From Microterricola viridarii (lineage in GTDB: Bacteria; Actinomycetota; Actinomycetes; Actinomycetales; Microbacteriaceae), in contig NZ_LT629742.1 of the NCBI RefSeq assembly GCF_900104895.1, positions 806,001 through 870,000 on the forward strand: a stretch of 64,000 nt of DNA. The letters run 5' to 3'. How positions within the stretch are numbered: the first letter of the stretch is position 1; every line of letters begins with the position of its first letter. Under the pieces are notes generated by a model that ran no database searches, was not told the DNA's origin, and saw only the letters and a list, made by a program, of their open reading frames with translations. Position numbers and translations under genes: made by a program. This document shows, one piece after another, positions 42,353 through 51,171 of this stretch.

Positions 42353-44080
42353 GTGCTCACCCTCGCACTCATCGGCTTCGCCGGAGGCCTCATCACCGGC
42401 ATCTCGCCGTGCATCCTGCCCGTGCTGCCCGTCATCTTCCTGTCGGGCGGCGTGCAGAGCGCGCGCACCCAGGCGGGCGCAACGGATGCCGCGCCCGCCA
42501 CCCCCTCCCGCTGGCGGCCCTACCTCGTGATCCTCGGCCTCGTCGTCAGCTTCAGCGTGTTCACGCTGATCGGCTCGCTGATCCTGGCCCTGCTCGGGCT
42601 GCCGCAGGACGTGCTGCGCTGGGCCGGCCTCGTCGTGCTGGTGCTGATCGGCGTCGGGCTGATCGTGCCCCGCTTCGAGGCGATCCTCGAGAAGCCGTTC
42701 GCCTGGATTCCGAAGAGGGACGTGGGCACGGAGCGCGGCGGCTTCGTGCTCGGCCTCGCCCTCGGCGCCGTCTACGTGCCGTGCGCCGGGCCGGTGCTGG
42801 CCGCCATCACCGTCGCCGGCTCGACGGGGCGCATCGGCCTGGAGACCGTCGTGCTGACCGCGAGCTTCGCCGTCGGCGCCGCGCTGCCGCTGCTGGTGTT
42901 CGCGCTCGCCGGGCGCCGGGTCGCCGAGCGGGTGCGCAGCTTCCGCACCCATCAGCGCGGCATCCGCATCACCGGCGGAATCGTGATGATCGCCCTCGCC
43001 ATCGGCCTGGTCTTCAACGTGCCGCAGCTGCTGCAGCGGCTCGTGCCCGACTACACGAGCGCGCTGCAGGACCAATTCGGCAACTCGGAGCAGGTCGACC
43101 AGGCTCTCGACCTCGGCGGGCTGGTGAACGAGCAGAACAAGGACCTCGACCAGTGCACGAACGGGGCGAGCACCCTGCAGAGCTGCGGCACCGCTCCAGA
43201 TCTCACCGGCATCCAGCAGTGGTTCAACACCCCGGGAGACGCGCCGCTCGCACTCGACCAGCTGCGCGGCAAGGTCGTCCTGATCGACTTCTGGGCCTAC
43301 TCCTGCATCAACTGCCAGCGCTCGGTCCCGCACGTCGTCGCCTGGGACAAGGCCTACCGGGCGGCCGGGCTTGAGGTGATCGGCGTGCACTCGCCCGAGT
43401 ATGCCTTCGAGAAGGAGCCCCGCAACGTGGTGGCCGGGGCCGCGGCCCTCGGCATCGACTACCCGGTCGCCCTCGACAACAGCCTCTCGACCTGGACCAA
43501 CTACCGGAACCGCTACTGGCCGGCGCACTACCTGATCGACGCCGACGGCACCGTGCGGCACATCCGCTTCGGCGAGGGCGGCTACGCCGACACCGAGAAG
43601 CTGATCCGCGAGCTGCTCGTCGCGGCCAACCCGGATGTGCAGCTGCCCCCGGCCACCGAGGTAGCCGACACCACGCCGAGCGCCGGGGCGACGACCCCCG
43701 AGACGTACCTCGGAACCACCAAGGCCGTGAACTTCGGCGGGGCCGAGAAGTACTCGGCGTCCACGAGCCGGTTCAGCCTGCCGGCCGAGCAGCCGAAGGA
43801 CAGCTTCGCCCTCGCGGGCGAGTGGGCCCTCGGGACCCAGTCGATCGAGCCGGCCGCCGCCGGGGCCGCGATCCGGCTGAACTACAGCGGCAGCGAGGTG
43901 CGCATGGTCCTCGGAGGCAGCGGGACGCTGACGGTCACGGTCGACGGCGTCGACCACGCCATCGAGGTGAGCGGCGTGCCGCGCTCCTACGAGCTGCTGA
44001 AGACGGATGCCGCGGCATCCGGCACCCTCACCGTCGCAGCGGGTCCGGGCGTGCAGGCCTTCTCCTTCACCTTCGGCTAG
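42353..44080 (+). CDS. DipZ-like cytochrome c biogenesis/thioredoxin fusion protein
   Basis: A 575-residue membrane protein that moves reducing power across the membrane. The N-terminal CcdA/DsbD domain has six to seven helices with the two redox cysteines Cys20 ([12 protein letters not shown]) and Cys144 ([11 protein letters not shown]). A TlpA-like thioredoxin domain follows (about residues 295-430) with the CINC site at Cys318 and Cys321 ([15 protein letters not shown]). The C terminus (about 460-575) is a beta-rich DipZ-type domain. I chose GTG at 42353 because GAGAGGAAA precedes it and the protein then begins at the first helix. It is divergent from the fasciclin lipoprotein, echoing the mycobacterial dipZ-mpt70 arrangement. 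It could maintain thiols of exported or copper-binding proteins. Confidence 0.93.
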   Translation: MLTLALIGFAGGLITGISPCILPVLPVIFLSGGVQSARTQAGATDAAPATPSRWRPYLVILGLVVSFSVFTLIGSLILALLGLPQDVLRWAGLVVLVLIGVGLIVPRFEAILEKPFAWIPKRDVGTERGGFVLGLALGAVYVPCAGPVLAAITVAGSTGRIGLETVVLTASFAVGAALPLLVFALAGRRVAERVRSFRTHQRGIRITGGIVMIALAIGLVFNVPQLLQRLVPDYTSALQDQFGNSEQVDQALDLGGLVNEQNKDLDQCTNGASTLQSCGTAPDLTGIQQWFNTPGDAPLALDQLRGKVVLIDFWAYSCINCQRSVPHVVAWDKAYRAAGLEVIGVHSPEYAFEKEPRNVVAGAAALGIDYPVALDNSLSTWTNYRNRYWPAHYLIDADGTVRHIRFGEGGYADTEKLIRELLVAANPDVQLPPATEVADTTPSAGATTPETYLGTTKAVNFGGAEKYSASTSRFSLPAEQPKDSFALAGEWALGTQSIEPAAAGAAIRLNYSGSEVRMVLGGSGTLTVTVDGVDHAIEVSGVPRSYELLKTDAAASGTLTVAAGPGVQAFSFTFG

Positions 44081-44095
44081 ACCACGGCACCCCGG

Positions 44096-44160
44096 CCCGC
44101 TGGTCGAGTAGGCGCGCCAGCGTCGTATCGAGACCCGGTTTCCAGCGAGAAACCGAGCAT
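44096..44160. repeat. Diverged REP-like element upstream of recQ
   Basis: The CCCGCTGGTCGAGTAG start, CGTATCGAGAC middle and GGTTTCC...GAAACC stem match parts of the two full 115-bp elements after recQ (46312 and 46459), but the right half is missing. Confidence 0.7.
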
Positions 44161-44210
44161 CGCGCCAGGCGGCTCTGACACCTCTCGCCGGAGCTGTCAG
44201 GGCCGCCGGT

Positions 44211-44216
44211 TACACT
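44211..44216 (+). promoter_or_regulatory. -10 element (TACACT) for leaderless recQ
   Basis: TACACT ends six bases before the GTG at 44223 and no ribosome-binding site is present, so the recQ message probably starts at its first codon. A convincing -35 is not seen. Confidence 0.55.
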
Positions 44217-44222
44217 CAACGG

Positions 44223-46229
<2,007 letters not shown>

Positions 46230-46262
46230 CCCCACACCGTTGGCTCGAGGGAGCGCCCACCT

Positions 46263-46299
46263 CGTTGGCTAGAGGGAGCGCCAGCGACCGAAGCCAACA
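46263..46299. repeat. GTTGGCT-type short dispersed repeat, copy 1
   Basis: It begins CGTTGGCTAGAGGGAGCG and ends ACCGAAGCCAAC. The ends TTGGCT and AGCCAA are inverted, so a hairpin can form. Other copies lie at 46731-46767, 59309-59344 and 59354-59388. Confidence 0.75.
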
Positions 46300-46311
46300 C
46301 CGCCTCGTATG

Positions 46312-46426
46312 CACCCGTTGGTCGAGTAGCGAGGAACGAGCGTATCGAGACCTCGCACGAGGCCCGTTTCCGCGCTGGAAACCGGGTCTCGATACGGCCC
46401 TGGCGGGCCTACTCGACCAGCGGGTG
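46312..46426. repeat. REP-like 115-bp hairpin, copy 1
   Basis: The left side CACCCGTTGGTCGAGTAG pairs with the right side CTACTCGACCAGCGGGTG, CGTATCGAGAC pairs with GTCTCGATACG, and the core GTTTCC pairs with GGAAAC. The result is a long branched palindrome with small unpaired islands. Confidence 0.88.
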
Positions 46427-46458
46427 TCTCGCCACCCACACTCCCCGTTGGCTGCCCC

Positions 46459-46573
46459 CACCCGCTGGTCGAGTAGCGAGGAACGAGCGTATCGAGACCT
46501 CGCACGAGGCCCGGTTCCCCGCGGGAAACCGGGTCTCGATACGGCCCTGGCGGGCCCACTCGACCAGCGGGTG
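46459..46573. repeat. REP-like 115-bp hairpin, copy 2
   Basis: Same length and layout as copy 1, with scattered substitutions such as CCCACTCGACC in the right arm. The unpaired island sequences are conserved too, which shows common descent rather than chance pairing. Confidence 0.88.
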
Positions 46574-46730
46574 GGGACGCAACCGGCGCGGCTGAGGAGC
46601 CGGCCGAGGCGGATCGGGAGGCCGGCGGGGGATGGGGAGGCGGCTTTCGGTCGAAAGTTGCCTCCCGATCTCCGGGTTGCCTCCGCATCCGGCGTCTCTC
46701 CCGTCGGCTGGCGGGAGCGCAAGTGCAACT

Positions 46731-46767
46731 CCCGTTGGCTCGAGGGAGCCTGCGACCGAAGCCAACG
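46731..46767. repeat. GTTGGCT-type short dispersed repeat, copy 2
   Basis: It reads CCCGTTGGCTCGAGGGAGCC followed by TGCGACCGAAGCCAACG. It is a close relative of 46263-46299 and of two copies near 59.3 kb. Confidence 0.75.
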
Positions 46768-46803
46768 CCGCCGCCCTCCTTGCCCCGTGTCAGTGCCCGG
46801 TCG

Positions 46804-46809
46804 TAGCCT
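46804..46809 (+). promoter_or_regulatory. -10 element (TAGCCT) for a leaderless start
   Basis: TAGCCT ends six bases before the ATG at 46816, with no ribosome-binding site, matching the pattern at recQ and two other genes here. Confidence 0.5.
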
Positions 46810-46815
46810 CGTCGC

Positions 46816-47343
46816 ATGGACGAGACGATCACGCTCCGCCCCTGGAGCGACAACGACTTCCCCGTGTTGGAGCGCAGCAACACCCCCGCGATGACGGTCT
46901 TCCTCGGCGGCCCGGAATCCGAGGAGGCGCTGCGCAACCGGCACGCCCGCTTCCTGCGGCTCTGGCAGGAGGGCGAGGCGCGCATGTTCGTCGTCGAGAG
47001 CTCCCGCGAGCCGGAGCCGGTCGGCTCGATCGGCTACTGGAAGAAGCAGTGGCAGGGCGAGGACGTCTATGAGACGGGCTGGAGCATCGCGACCGCCCAC
47101 CAAGGGCGCGGACTTGCCGCACGCGCCCTCGCCCTGTGCGTCGCGGATGCCGTGCAGCAGGGTGATCGCCCGCTGCTCCTGGCGTTCCCCCGAATCGACA
47201 ATGTCGCGTCCAACGCCCTCTGCCGCAGGGGCGGCTTCACGCTGCGCGGCGAAGTCGACTTCGAGTACCCGAAGGGCAACCCCATCCGCTCGAACATCTG
47301 GGCCCACGAGCTCGCGGCCGCGGCGTCGGCGCACCGACTCTAG
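46816..47343 (+). CDS. GNAT family N-acetyltransferase (RimJ-like)
   Basis: A 175-residue acetyltransferase. MDETITLRPWSDNDFPVLERSN is the usual RimJ/RimL-type beginning. The acetyl-CoA loop is GWSIATAHQGRGLAARALAL (about residues 90-109). The last strands, NVASNALCRRGGFTLRGEVDFEYPKG, are typical. Likely substrates are protein N termini or small amines. The start is leaderless by its promoter spacing. It ends within the stop region of a convergent GNAT gene (4-base overlap). Confidence 0.9.
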   Translation: MDETITLRPWSDNDFPVLERSNTPAMTVFLGGPESEEALRNRHARFLRLWQEGEARMFVVESSREPEPVGSIGYWKKQWQGEDVYETGWSIATAHQGRGLAARALALCVADAVQQGDRPLLLAFPRIDNVASNALCRRGGFTLRGEVDFEYPKGNPIRSNIWAHELAAAASAHRL

Positions 47344-47813
47344 TCGAGCCTCTTGCTCATGTTCACGGCCGCGATCGCGTAGCCGAGCGACTCGTAGAGC
47401 GCCTGCGCACCGGTGTTGTAGCCGAACACGTTGAGGCCGATCGACTGGGCGCCGAGCGCGCGCGCCTCTGCCTCGCCGAGCTGCAGTGCCTCCCGGGCGT
47501 AGCCGTTGCGGCGGTGCGCCTCGGCGATCTCCACGTCCCACACCCACCAGTCCGTCGTGCTGCCGAACTGCGGCCCAATCCAGAGGTGGCCGACGACGGT
47601 GCAGCCGGCATCCGGGAGCACCACGTCGAAGACCTGGTGCAGGGGCAGCGGACGGCCGGTGCCGAAGTAGCGCTCCGTCGACTCGGCTGCGCGGAGGCCC
47701 GCCAGCTCCGCCGACTCACCGGCCTCGATGCGGGACAGGCGAAACTCCTCCTGTGAGGCACGGATCCACGTTGCGAGTCGATCTTCAGGCATGGGTTTCA
47801 GCTGCACGCTCAT
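47340..47813 (-). CDS. GNAT family N-acetyltransferase
   Basis: A 157-residue acetyltransferase. The CoA-binding motif A is VWDVEIAEAHRRNGYAREAL (about residues 91-110) and motif B is GLNVFGYNTGAQALYESLGY. The N-terminal part (RLATWIRASQEEFRLSRIEAGES) resembles GNATs with a preceding helical region. The ATG at 47813 is preceded by GAGGG; a longer frame upstream lacks similarity. Substrate unknown. It is convergent with the other GNAT gene at 46816, to which it is not closely similar. Confidence 0.88.
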   Translation of the reverse strand: MSVQLKPMPEDRLATWIRASQEEFRLSRIEAGESAELAGLRAAESTERYFGTGRPLPLHQVFDVVLPDAGCTVVGHLWIGPQFGSTTDWWVWDVEIAEAHRRNGYAREALQLGEAEARALGAQSIGLNVFGYNTGAQALYESLGYAIAAVNMSKRLD

Positions 47814-47968
47814 CCCTCGATGATCGCACGTGCCCGGTGCCGGCCCACAGGCAGCCCACGCGAATTCCCCGAACCCACTCGAAAACCGAATCACATTCGG
47901 GTTATGCTGCGTGGAGCGCAGCGCTGCGCGCCCGATCGACTTCGGAGAAGTCGCCGAGAGAGGACACC

Positions 47969-49786
47969 ATGCCTGAGTCGTCTGAGACCATGACCGCGGA
48001 TGCCGCGGCATCCGCCCCCATCGACCCGAGCTTCCGCGATGCGAGCCTGCCCATCGACGAGCGGGTCGAGCGGCTGCTCGGCCAGATGACGCTGGAGGAG
48101 AAGGCCGGCCTGTTCTTCCAGACCATGATCACCATGGGCGAGGACGGCCAGCTGGCCGGGGCGGACGCCACCTTCGGCCTGCCCTCGACCGACGACTACA
48201 TCAACGGCCTGCAGATGACGCACTTCAACCTGCTCGGCTCGGCGCCGAGCGCCGAGCTCATGGCGGAGTGGCACAACCGCCTGCAGGGGCTCGCGGCGAA
48301 GACGCGCCTGGGCATCCCCGTCACGCTGTCCTCCGACCCGCGCCACTCCTTCAGCGACAACCCCGGCGTCGCCATGAACGCCGGCCCGTTCTCGGAATGG
48401 CCGGAGACCCTCGGCCTCGCAGCCATCGGCGACACCGAACTGGTCGAGCGCTTCGGCGACATTGCCCGCCAGGAATACCTCGCCGTCGGCCTGCGCGTCG
48501 CCCTGCACCCGCAGATCGACCTCGCCACCGAGCCGCGCTGGTCGCGCCAGGTGAACACCTTCGGTGAGAGCGCCGAGCTGAGCGGCGCCCTGGGCGCCGC
48601 CTACATCCGCGGCTTCCAGGGCCCGGAGATCGGCCCGGAGTCCGTCTCCACCATGACCAAGCACTTCCCGGGCGGCGGCCCGCAGAAAGACGGCGAGGAC
48701 CCCCACTTCGCGCACGGCCGCGAACAGGTCTACCCCGGCGACAACTTTGAGCACCACCTCAAGCCTTTCGAGGATGCCTTCGAGGCCGGCACCAGCCAGA
48801 TCATGCCCTACTACGGCATGCCCATCGGCACCGAGTACGAAGAGGTCGGCTTCGGCTTCAACAAGAGCGTCATCACCGGCCTGCTGCGTGAGCGGTACAA
48901 GTTCGACGGCATCGTCTGCACCGACTGGGGCCTGATCACCGACGCCGAGATCATGGGCCAGCCGTTCCCGGCCCGCGCCTGGGGCGTCGAACACCTCAGC
49001 CCGCGCGAGCGCATGGTCAAGGTGCTGGAGGCCGGTGCCGACCAGTTCGGCGGCGAGGACGTGCCGGAGCTGCTCATCGAGATCGTCCGCTCCGGCGACG
49101 TCAGCGAGGCGCGCATCGACGAGTCCGCGCGCCGCCTGCTGCGCGAGAAGTTCCGCCTCGGGCTGTTCGACGCGCCCCTCGTCGACGTCGCCAACGCGGT
49201 GCGCACCGTCGGCAACGAGGAATTCCGCGCCGCCGGCGCTGCCGCCCAGCGCGCGGCGATCACGGTGCTGACCAACAGCACCTCGGATGCCGGCGCGCCC
49301 ACGCTTCCGCTGGCCCGCGGCATCCGCGTCTACGTGGAGGGCGTCGACGCCGAGGTCGCGGCCGGCTATGGCACCGTCGTCGGCACCCCGGCCGAGGCAG
49401 ACGTCGCGATCGTGCGCCTGCAGGCCCCATTCACCCCGCGGGAGAACCACTTCGAGAATTTCTTCCACCAGGGCTCGCTCGACTTCGACGCCGAGACCGT
49501 CAACCACGTCCGGGCGCTGGCGGCGGTCGTCCCGACCGTGGTGGACGTGTTCCTGGACCGTCCGGCGATCCTCACCCCGATCGTCGGCGACGTCGCCGCG
49601 ATCGTCGGCAACTTCGGCGCCAGCGGCGCCGCGTTGCTCGACGTGCTGTTCGGTGAGTTCACGCCGCGGGGCAAGCTGCCGATGGAGCTGCCGAGCAGCA
49701 TGGCCGCCGTCGAGGCGAACCGCCCCGATGTGCCCTTCGACACGAAGGACCCGTTGTTCCGCTTCGGCCACGGCCTGAGCTACTAG
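47969..49786 (+). CDS. Glycoside hydrolase family 3 beta-glucosidase-like enzyme
   Basis: A 605-residue GH3 protein. The N-terminal TIM barrel has the family start LPIDERVERLLGQMTLEEKAGLFFQ, STMTKHFPGGGPQ for substrate contacts, and the nucleophile aspartate in GIVCTDWGLI (Asp319). The C-terminal alpha/beta sandwich (about 410-600) contributes the acid/base region (RENHFENFF, GNFGASGAALLDVLFGEFTPRGKLPMELP). No signal peptide is seen, so it should work in the cytoplasm on imported oligosaccharides such as cellobiose, xylobiose or similar. The ATG follows GAGAGGACACC. No sugar transporter is adjacent. Confidence 0.93.
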   Translation: MPESSETMTADAAASAPIDPSFRDASLPIDERVERLLGQMTLEEKAGLFFQTMITMGEDGQLAGADATFGLPSTDDYINGLQMTHFNLLGSAPSAELMAEWHNRLQGLAAKTRLGIPVTLSSDPRHSFSDNPGVAMNAGPFSEWPETLGLAAIGDTELVERFGDIARQEYLAVGLRVALHPQIDLATEPRWSRQVNTFGESAELSGALGAAYIRGFQGPEIGPESVSTMTKHFPGGGPQKDGEDPHFAHGREQVYPGDNFEHHLKPFEDAFEAGTSQIMPYYGMPIGTEYEEVGFGFNKSVITGLLRERYKFDGIVCTDWGLITDAEIMGQPFPARAWGVEHLSPRERMVKVLEAGADQFGGEDVPELLIEIVRSGDVSEARIDESARRLLREKFRLGLFDAPLVDVANAVRTVGNEEFRAAGAAAQRAAITVLTNSTSDAGAPTLPLARGIRVYVEGVDAEVAAGYGTVVGTPAEADVAIVRLQAPFTPRENHFENFFHQGSLDFDAETVNHVRALAAVVPTVVDVFLDRPAILTPIVGDVAAIVGNFGASGAALLDVLFGEFTPRGKLPMELPSSMAAVEANRPDVPFDTKDPLFRFGHGLSY

Positions 49787-49826
49787 CGGCTGCAGCCGGC
49801 GGCAGCAGGCTGAAACGGCATGAGCC

Positions 49827-49872
49827 GCACGCGGAACGGGACGTACCCACTGGGGCGGCCCGTTCTGCGTGC
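49827..49872. terminator. Terminator-like hairpin between convergent genes
   Basis: A 14-bp stem with one G-U pair (49827-49840 with 49859-49872) and an 18-base loop lies between the GH3 gene and the convergent membrane-protein gene. Confidence 0.7.
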
Positions 49873-49877
49873 GCGCC

Positions 49878-50492
49878 CTAGGGCCGCAGGATCCGGGTCC
49901 GGCTCAGGGCGTACGCCCCATAGCCGAAGAGGATCGTCACCGCCGCGATGAGCAGGCAGTACACGCCAACGGAGGGGTAGCCGGTGGCCGGGTCGAGGAA
50001 GGGGTAGGGCACCCAGCCGTCGTTCGCGCCACGGATCAGCACGACGACGAGCCAGATCGCCGGGTAGATCAGCATCACCCAGAGCTTGTCGAAGGGCAGC
50101 TTCACCTTGTCGCCGAACAACACCCAGTCGAGAACGGCGTAGATCGGGATCCAGACGTGGAGGATGTCGTTGGACCACGGCACATTGAACGAGCCGTCGA
50201 GGCCGGCATCCGCCAGAAGCGTGTTGTAGACGAGGCCGACGATGGCCATCACCACCGTGGCGAGGGCCCGCAGATACGAGAGCCAGCTGGGCTGGGCGCG
50301 TTCACGAAAAATGAAGAACGCCGAGAGCGCGAACGCGGCGGCGGCGATGATGTTGCTCTGCATCGTGAAGTAGCCGAAGAAGTTGAACGGATTGACCTCT
50401 GTTCCGGCGGCCGTGCTCTGGAACTGTGCAACGATCGCGATCACGATCGCCAGCGCCGCCGCCGTTCGAAGTGTTGCGAACACGTACTTCAC
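49878..50492 (-). CDS. Pr6Pr family membrane protein
   Basis: A 204-residue integral membrane protein with about six helices. The signature elements are FNFFGYFTMQSNIIAAAAFAL (helix 2), SYLRALATVVMAIVGLVYNTLL, PWSNDILHVWIPIYAVLDWVLFG and LWVMLIYPAIWLVVVLIRG, which match the actinobacterial Pr6Pr family. No function is known to me. GTG at 50492 was chosen because GGGGG lies 7 bases upstream and the protein then starts right before the first helix; an upstream extension reads as random basic sequence. Confidence 0.83.
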   Translation of the reverse strand: MKYVFATLRTAAALAIVIAIVAQFQSTAAGTEVNPFNFFGYFTMQSNIIAAAAFALSAFFIFRERAQPSWLSYLRALATVVMAIVGLVYNTLLADAGLDGSFNVPWSNDILHVWIPIYAVLDWVLFGDKVKLPFDKLWVMLIYPAIWLVVVLIRGANDGWVPYPFLDPATGYPSVGVYCLLIAAVTILFGYGAYALSRTRILRP

Positions 50493-50689
50493 GAATACCC
50501 CCGTCTCACGGTGGGGCGCGAAGCTCGCGCGCCACGGGCTTGAGCGTAGCGAATGTGCGCGGAGCGGCGCGACGTCCAACACCCCCGCGGCCACACCGCG
50601 CCTTGTGGAGAGCGGGTGCCGCCCGCCACGCTGTGCGCAGCGGGCTCACCTCTGCCCGCCCGACGAAGGGCAACGCTCTGGCCAACAGA

Positions 50690-51085
50690 TCCCTCAACCG
50701 TCGCCCCGGTGGCGTCACGGCGGCAGCGGTACTCGCCTGAATCTCGGGTGTGCTCGACATTGTGGGTGGCGTTCTTCTGCTCTTCATGCAGCACGAGCCT
50801 GAGATCGTGCTCTCTGTCGGCGGAACCGCTCCGATTCTCACCACAGCGATCGTCAGCATTGTGGTCGGCGTGGTTGTGGTGGCGGTGGCCAACGGCCTCC
50901 TCCGCGGCAAGAGCGGTTCCCGCCTCGTCGTCACGATTGTCGAAATGCTCTCGCTCAGCGCGAGCATCTTCACCGCTTTCGTCGCTCCAGCGCCTTTCTG
51001 ATCCGAACTCGTGAGCATTCCGGTTGCGGTGCTCGTGCTGGCGCTGCTGTAGTCGCGTTCGGCCAACGCGTTCTTCCGCGGCTGA
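50690..51085 (+). pseudogene. Remnant of a small membrane protein gene with three in-frame stops
   Basis: One frame reads continuously as protein-like sequence but is broken by TGA (50738), TGA (50999) and TAG (51050). The pieces are NRRPGGVTAAAVLA, then ISGVLDIVGGVLLLF and a long hydrophobic stretch ending EMLSLSASIFTAFVAPAPF, then SELVSIPVAVLVLALL, then SRSANAFFRG. Together they match the layout of a common small actinobacterial membrane protein (RPGGVT..W start; LLW.R..N.FF end) in which tryptophan stands where at least two stops now are (TGG to TGA or TAG). There is no frameshift. The original start codon is not recognisable. A recent loss by point mutations is the simplest reading. Confidence 0.72.
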
Positions 51086-51123
51086 TCGCTCCGGGTGCCG
51101 CGGATGCCTGACGCCTGAAGTGG

Positions 51124-51156
51124 TGAAGGGCGTGTCTCGTCGAGACACGCCCTTCA
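51124..51156. terminator. 16-bp perfect hairpin
   Basis: TGAAGGGCGTGTCTCG (51124-51139) is fully complementary to 51141-51156. It lies after the pseudogene and 15 bases beyond the end of the Ig-domain gene, and looks bidirectional. Confidence 0.8.
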
Positions 51157-51171
51157 GCGCAGGCACGCCCG

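Larger units (their letters stand above)
46230..46815. other. 586-bp repeat-rich intergenic region
   Basis: No gene was found. It holds two full 115-bp REP-like hairpins (46312-46426 and 46459-46573) and at least two copies of a 34-37 base family beginning GTTGGCT (46263-46299 and 46731-46767) plus fragments at 46238-46255. A TCGGTCGAAAGTTGCCTCC segment also lies near 46645-46670. Non-coding composition and repeated words exclude a conserved protein. Confidence 0.75.

Noticed and set aside
50738-51052. Recoding (selenocysteine or stop readthrough) in the 50.7-51.1 kb frame
   Set aside because: Two TGA and one TAG in one small gene with no SECIS-like element or partner genes fit decay better than recoding.
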